Positions 8,417 through 16,570 of a stretch of 64,000 nucleotides of DNA are shown here, piece after piece (the stretch's first letter is position 1; every line of letters starts with the position of its first letter). The notes under the pieces are model-generated. The model ran no database searches. It had not been told where the DNA came from and saw only the letters and a list, made by a program, of their open reading frames with translations. This DNA comes from a bacterium (GTDB lineage: Bacteria; Methylomirabilota; Methylomirabilia; Methylomirabilales; 2-02-FULL-66-22): positions 1 through 64,000 of the forward strand of contig JAKPQH010000199.1 of assembly GCA_029580855.1 (NCBI GenBank), read 5' to 3'. Made by a program: the position numbers and the translations under genes.

Positions 8417-9217
8417 TCACGCCGACGGGCCCCCGCCGCCGGCCGCGGCGGGGGCGGTTGCGCCCGTCGGGTGGAGGCGCACGTTCACTTTCTGGACATA
8501 ACGCGAGAACCTCCGGGTCCCGCCCCCCTCGCTGACGATCTGCAGGACCTTCGCCGGATTCTCGATCCGGATCCCCGAGAGCCAGGTGACCGGCGTGTCC
8601 GCGAACACCTCGGGGAGCAGGGGAGTGGACGGTCCCAGCAGGGCCACTTCGCGGCATCCCGCGGCTGCGTCCAGGAGCGGGTCCAGGCTCTCCGTGATCA
8701 GAGCCGTGGAGGTGATGAGCGCCACCGTGCAGGTCGGCAGCAGGTCGAGCGCGCGCTCCGCAGGCTGCACCCCGACCGTCCTGCCGCGCGCCCGCTCGAA
8801 AATCGTCAGGGAGGCCACCTGTGCCTGCACGGGTGCGATGAGGGGCTCGAAACACCCGACCATGCCCACACGATCTTCCGTGCGCAACGCCAGCGCGCGC
8901 AGGACGTCGCCTCCCGTCACCGCCGCCGGGGGCCGGGACGCCACGAGGGCATTGGTGGCGGCCACACCGACGGCCCGCTCGATCGGCCGACTGGATTCGA
9001 GGTGCGCCAGGAGCGCCGAAAGTCGCTGGCCCGCCAGCGGGTCCGCCCCGTCGAGAGGCGAGCAGCCATGCTCCAGATCCTCGCGCGGGGTATACGCCAC
9101 GCCGGCCCCGCCCGCATCGGTCAGGACGGCGACATACCCCAGCCCGATCCGCACGTCAACCGCCCGTGCGCGCGTTGCCTCGGCCTGCAACACCTCGCAA
9201 ATGCGCGGGACGATCAT
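8417..9217 (-). CDS. DUF4213/DUF364 domain protein, putative metal-chelation protein
   Basis: This 266-residue protein has an N-terminal DUF4213-like part (VDVRIGLGYVAVL...DLEHG) and a C-terminal Rossmann-like DUF364 part (VGMVGCFEPLI, ALLGPSTPLLPEVF, VTWLSGIRIENPAKVLQIVSEGG). The family has been proposed to chelate heavy metals and often occurs beside metal-cofactor genes; its biochemical role is not established. The start is the ATG at 9217; the open frame continues upstream without coding character. It lies between the MBL protein and the third NifX-like gene, in the same direction. Confidence 0.8.
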   Translation of the reverse strand: MIVPRICEVLQAEATRARAVDVRIGLGYVAVLTDAGGAGVAYTPREDLEHGCSPLDGADPLAGQRLSALLAHLESSRPIERAVGVAATNALVASRPPAAVTGGDVLRALALRTEDRVGMVGCFEPLIAPVQAQVASLTIFERARGRTVGVQPAERALDLLPTCTVALITSTALITESLDPLLDAAAGCREVALLGPSTPLLPEVFADTPVTWLSGIRIENPAKVLQIVSEGGGTRRFSRYVQKVNVRLHPTGATAPAAAGGGGPSA

Positions 9218-9321
9218 TGGATGGCCTCCGCCACCGGCATTCCTGCGCTGGACCCGGCCACGAGCCCGCGTGACCGTGCGGAGACGGGCCGCCCCTTGCG
9301 ACCGCCGGGTTCGTGCAATTC

Positions 9322-10194
9322 TCAGATGGTGACGGAGCCGTCGCTCTCCACGCGAAGCTCGCTGCCCACGTAGGCGTACCGCAAGCGCTCGCCGAACCCA
9401 CGCGCCAACTCGGCGACGGCCCGGTCTCCCGTGCAATGGATGGGGAGCAGAAGCTCCGGCTGGAGTGCGTCCAGGGCCTCGAGCGTCTGCCGAATGCGGT
9501 CGGGCGTCGCCCGGATCAGGTGAAACCCGCCGATCACCGCTCGCAAGCGCGTTGCCCCCGTCAGCGCGAGCCCATGCCGGATCGTATTCACGATCCCTGC
9601 GTGCGCACAGCCGGTCACCACCACCAACCCGACGTCGGGGAGATGGATGAAGAGGGCCAAATCGTCCCGCAGCTCGTCTCGCTCGAGGCGTCCATCCCGC
9701 AAGGTGTGGAACTCTTCCGGCCCTTCGAAGGCGGTCGTCCGCGGGATCTCTCCGCTGGTTTGGACGCCGGCGACGAGCTGCACCGGTTCGCGCGTGGCCA
9801 GCAGGCACCCGGTCTCTCCCACCTGGTCCCAGCGATGCGGCGCGCCGATCGTCCGGAGGATCGGCACCGTCTTGAGTTTCGGGAGGAGGGCATCGGGATG
9901 GAGGATGACCGGCACCCGACGGCCGCACGCCCGCACGGTCTCCAGGAGTCCGCCTGTATGATCGTTGTGGCCATGGCTGATCACCACGGCCTCGACGGCG
10001 CCCCAGTCCACGTGCATGGCGCGGGCGTTGTGGGCGAGCACATCGAAGGTCCGGCCGGTATCGAAAAGGAAGCGGTATGGCCGCGTCCCTCCCGCCACCT
10101 CCACCCAGAACGCGACGCCATGCTCGGCCAACCACGGTTCGTCGCGCACGGCATCATTGACGAGAACGCCCACCCTCAGCGCGTGCGATCCCAT
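9322..10194 (-). CDS. Metallo-beta-lactamase-fold protein, DHPS-like subfamily
   Basis: This 290-residue cytosolic protein has the MBL metal motif HGHNDH (residues 74-79), VTGCAHAGIVN and the C-terminal IGGFHLI and PIHCTG motifs. Together these mark the subfamily related to the ribofuranosyl-aminobenzene-phosphate synthase of methanogens. Bacterial members of this subfamily are often found near cofactor genes, but the reaction is unknown. The ATG at 10194 has AAGGAGG upstream. Unlike the Tat-exported MBL protein at 4816 it has no signal peptide. It belongs to the leftward array between the periplasmic OB-like protein and the DUF364 gene. Confidence 0.85.
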   Translation of the reverse strand: MGSHALRVGVLVNDAVRDEPWLAEHGVAFWVEVAGGTRPYRFLFDTGRTFDVLAHNARAMHVDWGAVEAVVISHGHNDHTGGLLETVRACGRRVPVILHPDALLPKLKTVPILRTIGAPHRWDQVGETGCLLATREPVQLVAGVQTSGEIPRTTAFEGPEEFHTLRDGRLERDELRDDLALFIHLPDVGLVVVTGCAHAGIVNTIRHGLALTGATRLRAVIGGFHLIRATPDRIRQTLEALDALQPELLLPIHCTGDRAVAELARGFGERLRYAYVGSELRVESDGSVTI

Positions 10195-10309
10195 GACCGA
10201 CCTGCCTCCTTCCTTTTCTTTTCGGTCTCGGTCCGCGTTCGCGGGACAGGCCGAGAGGACCCGCACCGGGTCCATCCCTTCCGACCGATGCCGGCGCATG
10301 CCCCCTCGA

Positions 10310-10774
10310 TCAGCGCGCTGGACGCCATCCCGCCCAGACCGGGATCCCCGCGGCGTCTCTCAAGACGAGCACGCTGTCGCCTTTTCGCACTTCCACGGCG
10401 AGCACCGCCGGGAGCCCCTCGGCGAAGGCCTTGGCGCCGATCACCTCGATGCGATCGCCGATCTCGATCCGCGCGTCGAGATGCCCGATATACCAAGCGG
10501 GGCCGAGCAGGACCGGCACGCTCACCGTTTTCATCGTCAGGAGTAGGGCCACGCCTTCAGTCATCCCCGGCAGCGGGATGGTGCTGCCGATCTCCACGAC
10601 GTCCCCGACGAACGTTTCAAGGCTGGTCGGGCGATAGCAGCGGTTATAGGGCGACTCCACTCCCCAGCCGCCGCTGCCGCGCCACCCCTCCCACCCGCCG
10701 GTCGAGGCGAGGGACGGAATCGCGAACCATCCGACCGCGAGCGCAACGACGGCGAGGCTACCCGCGCGCTTCAT
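10310..10774 (-). CDS. Periplasmic conserved protein, OB-fold-like
   Basis: This 154-residue protein has a clear Sec signal peptide (cleavage around ALAST, residue 24). The mature part contains PYNRCYRPTSLET, a strand-rich core (GDVVEIGS, VPVLLGPAWYI, GDRIEVIGAKA) and the end LVLRDAAGIPVWAGWR. Similar proteins occur in anaerobic bacteria and are described only as OB-fold-like or DNA-binding by similarity. The signal peptide argues for an envelope location here. It begins 12 bases after the epimerase stop and is probably translated from the same mRNA. Confidence 0.7.
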   Translation of the reverse strand: MKRAGSLAVVALAVGWFAIPSLASTGGWEGWRGSGGWGVESPYNRCYRPTSLETFVGDVVEIGSTIPLPGMTEGVALLLTMKTVSVPVLLGPAWYIGHLDARIEIGDRIEVIGAKAFAEGLPAVLAVEVRKGDSVLVLRDAAGIPVWAGWRPAR

Positions 10775-10786
10775 GGCAGACCCCCT

Positions 10787-11707
10787 TTACGCCCGCAGGC
10801 TCTTCCAGGTCGCTGCGATGGCGTCGTGCAAAGCCAGCCGCAGACCCGCCGGATCCCGGGCCGGCTCAAAACCCAGTTCGTTTCGCACGCGGCGGTCGTC
10901 CAGCTCCCATCGGTCGGCCAGGAAGGCCGCCCCCGTCCACTCCGAGCGGGGCACGACGCGGATCGGCACGGCCGAGCCGGTGGCCTCCAAGGCCAAGCGG
11001 GCAATCTCCTTCCACGTCACATAGCCGCTTGCAAGATTGAACACCTGCCCTCCCCGAAGCTCGGTCCCCAAGAGGAGGTTCACGGCGTGAATAAAATCGT
11101 CCAGACTCAAGAAGCTGCCGCCACAATCGGCGGGGACGCTCAGCGGCTCTCCGGCCGCCGCCGCGCGGAGCATTTCGCGAAGATGCCTGCCGCCGATCTC
11201 CTGCCCGAAGGCCCACCAAAACCGGAGGATCGCGGCGGGGGGCCCATCCGTCTGGGCCGCCAGCAGGGTGAGTTTTTCCGCGAACTCCTTCGCGATCCCG
11301 TAGGCGGGCTTCCGCGCCGCCAGCACCAACAGGGGGTGGTCCTCGTCCACCGGCTGCCGGATCGGCTTGCCGTACACCACCGCGGTGCTGGTATACAGGA
11401 AACGCCGGACCTTCTCGCGCCGCGCGGCCGCGATCAATTGGATGTGCCCGCGGAGATCGTGCTCCAGAAGATCTGCCGGGTCATCGGCAAACGACCAGGC
11501 GAGGTGCACGATGGTCTCAACACCACGCGCGGCATCCGCAACGGCTGCCGGGTCCTCCACACCCCCTCTGACGAGCCGCAGCCGAGGATGGCCGCCCAGT
11601 GCGTTCACCTCGCGATCCAGCACGACGACGTCGTGTCCTTGGCCGAGGAGCGCCGGGACCAGCTCGCGTCCGATACTGCCGTTCCCCCCCGTGACTAGGA
11701 TTCGCAT
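10787..11707 (-). CDS. NAD-dependent epimerase/dehydratase (extended SDR)
   Basis: This 306-residue protein has an N-terminal nucleotide-binding TGGNGSIG (residues 6-13), an active-site Ser/Thr region YTSTAVVYG and a Tyr-xxx-Lys pair in PAYGIAKE. This is the extended short-chain dehydrogenase fold of sugar-nucleotide epimerases and dehydratases. The substrate is not evident. It starts 37 bases after the ATPase gene. A sugar-nucleotide enzyme inside a metal-cluster array is unexpected and may simply be a passenger of the operon. Confidence 0.85.
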   Translation of the reverse strand: MRILVTGGNGSIGRELVPALLGQGHDVVVLDREVNALGGHPRLRLVRGGVEDPAAVADAARGVETIVHLAWSFADDPADLLEHDLRGHIQLIAAARREKVRRFLYTSTAVVYGKPIRQPVDEDHPLLVLAARKPAYGIAKEFAEKLTLLAAQTDGPPAAILRFWWAFGQEIGGRHLREMLRAAAAGEPLSVPADCGGSFLSLDDFIHAVNLLLGTELRGGQVFNLASGYVTWKEIARLALEATGSAVPIRVVPRSEWTGAAFLADRWELDDRRVRNELGFEPARDPAGLRLALHDAIAATWKSLRA

Positions 11708-11744
11708 GGCGCTCTCCCGTTTCCGGTCCGGCCGCCCGCGGCGA

Positions 11745-12644
11745 TCATTCCGGGGTCTCCAGCGCGGCGAGCGTCGCCTGCCACACGTCGCGCAGCGCCC
11801 TCGCTGCGGGACCGTCTCCGACCTCCACGACGCTCTTCCGTTGCATCTGGGCCCGGTCGAACACGGGGTCGTAGGGGATCCGCCCGACGACCCGAATTCC
11901 GCGCGCCCGACACCATCGCTCGACGGTCGAGGCGATCTCCGGGTTGAGGTCGGCCCGGTTGAGGCAGACCACCATTCGGATCCGGAAATGCGCCGCCAGC
12001 CCCGCCAACCGCCCCAGATCGTGCTGACTCGAGAGTGTGGGCTCCGCCACGCCGAGGATCAGATCCGTTCCGGCAACAGACGCGATGACGGGACACCCGA
12101 TGCCCGGCGAGCCGTCCACCACCAGCAGATCGAGGTGGCGTTCCTCTGCCAGTTCTCGTGCGCGTTTCCGAACCAGCGTCACCAGTTTTCCGGAGTTCTC
12201 TCCGCCCGGGTCCAGGCGCGCGTGAACCATGGGGCCGTGGCGGGTCTCGGAGAGGTACCACTCCCCGTCGCGACCGCTCCCGAACTCCACCGCGCGGCTG
12301 GGGCACACCAGGCCGCACACACCGCACCCCTCGCAGGCGAGGGGATCCACGCGATACGTCTTGGCAACGGCCTCGTTCCCGGACGGGTGACACGCGATGG
12401 CGCCGGACCGGCAGTATTCGGCGCAGACGCCGCACGCCGTGCACCGATCCGCGACGATTCGCGCCCGTCGGCGCCCCTCGAACGCTTCGACCCGCAGGAT
12501 CTTCGGCCTGAGAATCAGGTGCAGATCGGCCGCGTCCACATCGCAATCGGCCAGCACCTTTCGCTCCGCCAGCGCGGCGAACGCGGCGACGAGGCTGGTC
12601 TTGCCCGTCCCGCCCTTGCCGCTGAGGACGACCAACTCCTTCAC
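11745..12644 (-). CDS. MinD/ParA-type P-loop ATPase with inserted 2[4Fe-4S] ferredoxin domain (second copy)
   Basis: This 299-residue protein has the deviant Walker A SGKGGTGKTS (about residues 7-16). An inserted ferredoxin follows with two clusters of Cys (CTACGVCAEYC and CEGCGVCGLVC), then DLLVVDGSPGIGCPV as the switch region. The layout matches the Fe-S ATPases of the Desulfovibrio orange-protein complex. Such ATPases are thought to assemble or transfer clusters using ATP. The start is GTG at 12644, which overlaps the stop of the upstream ATPase gene by 4 bases (GTGA). The two paralogues are therefore translationally coupled and may form a heterodimer. Confidence 0.9.
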   Translation of the reverse strand: MKELVVLSGKGGTGKTSLVAAFAALAERKVLADCDVDAADLHLILRPKILRVEAFEGRRRARIVADRCTACGVCAEYCRSGAIACHPSGNEAVAKTYRVDPLACEGCGVCGLVCPSRAVEFGSGRDGEWYLSETRHGPMVHARLDPGGENSGKLVTLVRKRARELAEERHLDLLVVDGSPGIGCPVIASVAGTDLILGVAEPTLSSQHDLGRLAGLAAHFRIRMVVCLNRADLNPEIASTVERWCRARGIRVVGRIPYDPVFDRAQMQRKSVVEVGDGPAARALRDVWQATLAALETPE

Positions 12645-13489
12645 GAACGCACCGCCGCGCGGAGCCGCGCGAAGAGGTCGGTCATCCGGCCGTCGAATCC
12701 CGGGATGTGTTGTGCAACCAGGTCGCCGCGGGAGTAGACTTCGGCGATGCGGCGATCCTCGGGAACCTGGAGCAGGACGGGAATGTTGGCCTGGGTGCAG
12801 TATCGCTGGACGCCATCGCCGCCGGAGCCCACCCGGTTGAGCGCTACCGCAAAGGGCACGCCGACTTTTCGAACGGCCTCCACCGCCAGCGTGAGATCGT
12901 GCAGCCCGAAAACGGTGGGTTCTGTCACCAGCAGGACGATGTCGGCGTCCCGGACGGTTTCCATCATGGGGCACGCGGTCCCCGGAGGCGCGTCCAGGAT
13001 GGCGATCCCCGTGCGGGGCAGGTGCCGCTTCACGGCCCGGATGATCGGTGGGGACATCGGCTGGCCGATCTGGAGTCGGCCCTCGACGAATCGGATGGAT
13101 CCGGACGCCCCCCGGGCGACCTCCCCGATCGTCCGTGGGGTCTCCCGGATGGCCTTCTCCGGGCACACCAAGGCGCAGCCGCCGCACCCGTGGCACAGCT
13201 CGGGAAACGTCAGGACGGCGTTTCCCAGGCAGACGATCGCATGGGACGGACAGAAGTCACCGCAGCGTCCGCACCGTGTGCAGCGAACCTCGTCCACCTC
13301 GGGAACCAGGATGGCGACCGGTTCTCGGCTTGCGATGACCGGTTTCAGGAAGATGTGCCCGTTGGGCGCTTCCACATCGCAGTCGAGGTACGTCACCGCG
13401 TGATCCTGATCGGCGAGGACGCTGGCCAGGTTCGTGGCCAGAATCGTTTTTCCCGTGCCGCCCTTGCCGCTGGCGAAGACGATCCGCAT
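12641..13489 (-). CDS. MinD/ParA-type P-loop ATPase with inserted 2[4Fe-4S] ferredoxin domain (first copy)
   Basis: This is a paralogue of the next gene, 282 residues: Walker A SGKGGTGKTI (about residues 7-16), DCDVEAPNGHIFL, ferredoxin Cys sets CTRCGRCGDFC and CHGCGGCALVC, and AILDAPPGTACPM. The start is the ATG at 13489, 6 bases after GAGGAG; another in-frame ATG lies two codons upstream. In ORP-type systems such a pair works with NifX-like cluster-binding proteins. Here it follows two NifX genes, a DUF5320 gene and a zinc ribbon gene under one putative sigma-54 promoter at 15.15 kb. Confidence 0.9.
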   Translation of the reverse strand: MRIVFASGKGGTGKTILATNLASVLADQDHAVTYLDCDVEAPNGHIFLKPVIASREPVAILVPEVDEVRCTRCGRCGDFCPSHAIVCLGNAVLTFPELCHGCGGCALVCPEKAIRETPRTIGEVARGASGSIRFVEGRLQIGQPMSPPIIRAVKRHLPRTGIAILDAPPGTACPMMETVRDADIVLLVTEPTVFGLHDLTLAVEAVRKVGVPFAVALNRVGSGGDGVQRYCTQANIPVLLQVPEDRRIAEVYSRGDLVAQHIPGFDGRMTDLFARLRAAVRS

Positions 13490-13557
13490 GAACATCTCCT
13501 CTGACGGTGCCATGCCGCCTTCCGGCCCGGCGACAGCGGCTGAAACACGGACGCCGG

Positions 13558-13809
13558 TCAGGCCTGTCGGGTCATAGTTGTGCCGCAATCCGGACACGCG
13601 ACCTGGAGACACGGGACACCGCGTTGGTGGGGGATGGTCTTCCCACACTTGGGACAGACACAGAACCCGCCCGGCCCCGCGGCGAACCCGCCCCCGCGCC
13701 CCGGACCTCCGCCTTGCCCCATTCCCCGCCCCATCCCGCGGCCCGCGCCGCCCCCGCCACGGGGCCCGCCCCTGCCTCCGGATGAACCGCCTCCACCCCC
13801 AGGTGCCAT
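13558..13809 (-). CDS. Gly-rich zinc-ribbon protein
   Basis: This 83-residue protein has a low-complexity Gly/Arg/Met-rich N-terminal half. A C-terminal zinc ribbon follows with two Cys-xx-Cys knuckles (CPKCGKT and CPDCGTT) and an extra Cys between them. ATG 13809 has GGAGGAG 6 bases upstream; an open frame reaches 13860 but without a ribosome site. Similar small proteins recur beside DUF5320 and ferredoxin-ATPase genes in anaerobes. The function is unknown; it could be a metal-dependent adaptor. Confidence 0.75.
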   Translation of the reverse strand: MAPGGGGGSSGGRGGPRGGGGAGRGMGRGMGQGGGPGRGGGFAAGPGGFCVCPKCGKTIPHQRGVPCLQVACPDCGTTMTRQA

Positions 13810-13896
13810 CGTGCGCTCCTCCTCCGCTCCAGCGGGTGTTCGGAACCCGTACGACGCCATCCGGGGAACGAGTTGCCGTCCCCGGATGGCGAGACG

Positions 13897-14277
13897 CTAC
13901 TCGGTCTTGGCTTGGCTTTCGAGCGTCTGAATCCGCTCGCGCAGCGATTGCAGCGTCTGTTCCAGATACCCGGCCTGCGTCTTCAGCGCTTCGACCTCGG
14001 CCGCGGCGGGCATCGCCGGCGGAACCGGCGCCGTATAGGGATAGGGCACGGCACCCCAGCCCGGTATGCCCATGCCGGCTCTCGCCCAGCCGGGCACGCC
14101 CGTGGCATAGAACCAGTGGCGCCACCCCCGGCCGCCCCCCCCCCAGCCGCCTCCCCAGAACCCCCGCCCCGGCACCGGGTTCATGTACCCCGGCACGCCG
14201 TAGCCGGCGCAGAAGCCCGCGGCTCGGCCCGTCATCGGGCCGAACCCCATCGGTCCCATCCGATCTCCGCGTGGCAT
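13897..14277 (-). CDS. DUF5320-family protein (first copy)
   Basis: This 126-residue protein opens with the family signature MPRGDRMGPMGFGPMTGRAAGFCAG cut into Gly/Pro/Met-rich turns. It then has a Trp/Gly-rich middle and a C-terminal coiled coil (ALKTQAGYLEQTLQSLRERI). DUF5320 proteins are small, uncharacterised and regularly linked to NifX-like and Mrp-like genes. ATG 14277 has AAAGGAGGAAG upstream. A second family member lies at 17696, also behind a sigma-54 promoter. Confidence 0.8.
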   Translation of the reverse strand: MPRGDRMGPMGFGPMTGRAAGFCAGYGVPGYMNPVPGRGFWGGGWGGGGRGWRHWFYATGVPGWARAGMGIPGWGAVPYPYTAPVPPAMPAAAEVEALKTQAGYLEQTLQSLRERIQTLESQAKTE

Positions 14278-14326
14278 TGGACTTCCTCCTTTCGCCGACC
14301 AGTCTCGCCGACAACCCGAGACCGTC

Positions 14327-14689
14327 TTACCAGTGGGATTGAACATCGGCCCCCGCAGCCTCCTGCAGGCGGCCGGCCTGGAACTGCTGCACGGCGTCCC
14401 GAACCGTGCCGGCGGTGACGCCGGTGTAGACCCGAACGCCGGCGGCATTTAGCGCCCTGAATGCGTTGGGGCCGCAGTGGCCCGTGAGCACGGCCTCGAC
14501 ACCCTGGTCCGCGATCAGCCGTGCGGTCTGGATGCCCGCGCCGTGCCCGGTGAGGCTGGATTCCCGGTTGTCGAGGGATCGAACGGCGCCGGTGTCGGTA
14601 TCCACGACGACGAACCCCGCCGCCCGTCCGAACCGAGTGTCTACAGCGGCATCGAGATCCACGCCCTTTGCAGTGACCGCGATGATCAT
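14327..14689 (-). CDS. NifX-type cofactor-binding protein
   Basis: This 120-residue protein covers the full NifX/orange-protein fold: MIIAVTAKGVDLDAAVDTRFGRA cut at its first strand, FVVVDTDTG, GAGIQTARLIADQGVEAVLTGHCGPNAFRAL and VYTGVTAGTVRDAVQQFQAG. The single Cys in TGHCGPN is the conserved site that in relatives lies near the bound cluster. It is the second gene after the sigma-54 promoter at 15.15 kb, 39 bases after another NifX-like gene. Relatives of this size include proteins carrying Mo-Cu or Fe-S clusters; the metal cannot be read from sequence. Confidence 0.9.
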   Translation of the reverse strand: MIIAVTAKGVDLDAAVDTRFGRAAGFVVVDTDTGAVRSLDNRESSLTGHGAGIQTARLIADQGVEAVLTGHCGPNAFRALNAAGVRVYTGVTAGTVRDAVQQFQAGRLQEAAGADVQSHW

Positions 14690-14728
14690 CGTCGGATCTC
14701 CCTCTGGTTCGATTGCATCCCGAAGCGA

Positions 14729-15118
14729 TCAGGTCCCGCGGGGGTCCCGGGGGCCGGCGGCGTGCCGGTGTCGCCACCGCCCCCGACAGCCCGGCATCCT
14801 CCAGCGTGAGGCCGACAGACGCTTCAGCAGATACGCCCGCACGACCCCTTCCACGGGACCCGACACCCACGGGATCACCGTAATCCCCACGGCAGAGACG
14901 AATCCCTCCAACACTCGCGAGATGGCTCCGCAGATGAGAACGTTTACCCCCAGGTCGGTCAACCGCTGCGCTCGTTGCGCCGGGAACGTATCGGCGCCCA
15001 TCTCGACGACGCGGCGGTCCCGGACCGCGTCTTGCTCGACCTCGAGGACGAGAAGCCGTCCGGAGGTGTCGAAGACGGGTGAGACACGATCGTTCCAAAC
15101 CGCGATGGCCACTCGCAT
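14729..15118 (-). CDS. NifX-type protein with Arg-rich tail, first gene of sigma-54 array
   Basis: This 129-residue NifX-fold protein has MRVAIAVWNDRVSPVFDTSGR at the start and VNVLICGAISRVLEG with the conserved Cys in the middle. It ends in an unusual Arg/His-rich tail of about 25 residues (SASRWRMPGCRGRWRHRHAA). The ATG at 15118 lies about 20 bases from the predicted transcription start of the sigma-54 promoter at 15149-15163. That is the same leader length as for the NifX gene at 40247. The two proteins share the ICG-x-ISR motif and are closer to each other than to the other NifX copies by eye. Confidence 0.85.
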   Translation of the reverse strand: MRVAIAVWNDRVSPVFDTSGRLLVLEVEQDAVRDRRVVEMGADTFPAQRAQRLTDLGVNVLICGAISRVLEGFVSAVGITVIPWVSGPVEGVVRAYLLKRLSASRWRMPGCRGRWRHRHAAGPRDPRGT

Positions 15119-15147
15119 CAACGCGTCCCCCTGCAACCTGCCAAGGG

Positions 15148-15163
15148 AGCATTCATCGTGCCA
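15148..15163 (-). promoter_or_regulatory. Sigma-54 promoter (-24/-12) of NifX/ATPase array
   Basis: On the minus strand it reads TGGCACGATGAATGCT, with the -24 GG and -12 GC exactly 10 bases apart. The predicted transcription start near 15138 leaves a 20-base leader before the NifX ATG. Confidence 0.75.
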
Positions 15164-15260
15164 ACGTATTTCGACGTCGGTCTCCATGGTAATCGGCGAT
15201 AAAGACGCAGGTTTGGCCCTGCTGCGGTTGGTGAGGCGCGATGGTGCGCGGGGCAGGGGA

Positions 15261-15272
15261 TGCAAAGCCGCA
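15261..15272. promoter_or_regulatory. Putative activator site (UAS), TGCA-N5-GCA dyad
   Basis: TGCAAAGCCGCA lies about 98 bases upstream of the sigma-54 promoter at 15.15 kb. It matches three other dyads placed the same way before sigma-54 promoters in this window, though its right arm is imperfect. Confidence 0.5.
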
Positions 15273-15405
15273 ATCGCCGACGGGAGCCATGATTGCATCG
15301 GCGCTACCCGTTCTGGGGCGCGCGGAGAGCGCAGGAGTGCCCGTGAGCCGTACCCGTTCCGTGGCGCCGGCCGATCGGTTCCTGCACGGACCGCCTCGGA
15401 TACCC

Positions 15406-15606
15406 TCAGCTACAGGCGAATCCGGGAACGGCGCAGCCGCAGGGTTCGCCCTTGGCGCACTCCATCCCGCACGTGGGGACAAGGGTGCACGTGGCCCCTG
15501 TCCGGGCGCACGCCGGACATGCCAGGGCGCCCGGCGCCTGTGCCTGCTCGAGCGTCATCTCGACGACCAACGCACATTGCTGACATTTGTATTTATAAAG
15601 CGTCAT
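15406..15606 (-). CDS. Small FmdB-like zinc-ribbon protein, Cys-rich
   Basis: This 66-residue protein begins MTLYKYKCQQC, the FmdB-type zinc-ribbon start, and has a second knuckle CPAC. A Cys-rich tail follows (CTLVPTCGMECAKGEPCGC). The Cys count (11) suggests more than one metal site. It is the last gene of the DUF5320-VKOR-TlpA-ZIP unit. An open frame continues upstream of the ATG at 15606 but shows no coding character. Confidence 0.7.
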   Translation of the reverse strand: MTLYKYKCQQCALVVEMTLEQAQAPGALACPACARTGATCTLVPTCGMECAKGEPCGCAVPGFACS

Positions 15607-15747
15607 GTTTCTTCCGGGGCTGTACCCGAAGCCCGCGGGGCGGGGCGGCGGTCTCCAACCGCGCCGACGCCCGACCATTCCGACTGGCCGGCGCCGGTCG
15701 CGCGACGGTATTCCGACGTTTCAAGGCTGAGGCGGCGGCGCACAAAT

Positions 15748-16491
15748 TCAGGGGCCGAGCACGACTCTGATGGCCCACATGAGAGCCAGACCGGCAATGA
15801 AGACGCTCAGATGAATCAGGTTCACTTTGAGGTCTCCGTGCTTGTTGACCTCGGGCACGAGATCGGATGCGCCGATGTACAGAAAGTTGCCGGCGGCGAA
15901 TGGAACCAGGAAATCCGGGCTGAGGGTGGACGAAACGGCGTACGTGACGATTCCTCCGACGAGGAATGTCAGTGCCGAGGCCCAGTTCCACACGAGCGCC
16001 CCACGTTTGCTCCAACCGCCGTGGATCAGAACCGCGAAGTCGCCAAGCTCCTGGGGAATTTCGTGTGCGGCTGCCGCGAGCCAGGCGGTGAGGCCCAAGC
16101 GAATATCGGTGAGGAAGATGCCGGCAATGGCCAGTCCTCCGATGAAGTTATGGAGGCCGTCTCCGATGAGGATGAGATAGGTCAACGGTTTCTTGCATTC
16201 CGCGGCAGCCCGGCGGCAGTGGTGCCAGTGGAGGAGCTGCTCCAGCGCCAAGAAGACGGTGAAGCCGAGCAGCACCCAGATGTAGAAGGTTTCGTCTCCC
16301 CCGTACTTGATCATGCCCGCGGGGATCATGTGAAAGAACGCGCCGCCGATGAGGGAGCCGGCAGCGAACGCGACCAGCGGAAGGAGGATCCGCTGGAGCG
16401 TCGCTTCGTTCAGGAAGAGCGCCACGCCGCCGACCAGGGCGATGGCGCTCATCAGGATGCCACTGGAAACGATCCACCCGAATGTGCTCAC
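15748..16491 (-). CDS. ZIP-family divalent metal transporter
   Basis: This is an eight-helix ZIP permease of 247 residues for uptake of Zn(II), Fe(II) or similar ions into the cytosol. The two metal-site helices are clear: GDGLHNFIGGLAIA in helix IV and AAAHEIPQELGDFAVL in helix V. The His-rich cytosolic loop is short (HWHHC, around residue 88). It lies 79 bases after the TlpA-like gene, with two tandem GC-rich hairpins between them. It appears to be part of the sigma-54-controlled unit that starts at 18.28 kb. Confidence 0.92.
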   Translation of the reverse strand: MSTFGWIVSSGILMSAIALVGGVALFLNEATLQRILLPLVAFAAGSLIGGAFFHMIPAGMIKYGGDETFYIWVLLGFTVFLALEQLLHWHHCRRAAAECKKPLTYLILIGDGLHNFIGGLAIAGIFLTDIRLGLTAWLAAAAHEIPQELGDFAVLIHGGWSKRGALVWNWASALTFLVGGIVTYAVSSTLSPDFLVPFAAGNFLYIGASDLVPEVNKHGDLKVNLIHLSVFIAGLALMWAIRVVLGP

Positions 16492-16509
16492 CGGTGAAAA
16501 CCCCCTCCG

Positions 16510-16555
16510 GCCTGCCGGGCAGGCTCAAGGCGCCGGAAGGTCCCGCGGCGGGACC
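16510..16555 (-). other. Two adjacent intercistronic hairpins
   Basis: Inverted repeats GCCTGCC-G-GGCAGGC (16510-16524) and GGTCCCGC-G-GCGGGACC (16539-16555) lie between the TlpA-like and ZIP genes. No T-tract follows, so processing or partial attenuation is more likely than termination. Confidence 0.45.
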
Positions 16556-16570
16556 GGTTTCAGGCCCGGA

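Noticed and set aside
9218-10135. Long upstream extension of the DUF364 frame and other long leftward frames over known genes
   Set aside because: High GC gives long antisense or out-of-frame readings with Arg/Pro/Gly-rich composition; the ATG at 9217 fits the domain.
7881-15118. Nitrogen fixation cluster
   Set aside because: NifX-type proteins are present, but there are no nifHDK, nifB radical-SAM or nifEN genes; these NifX relatives occur in non-fixing anaerobes.
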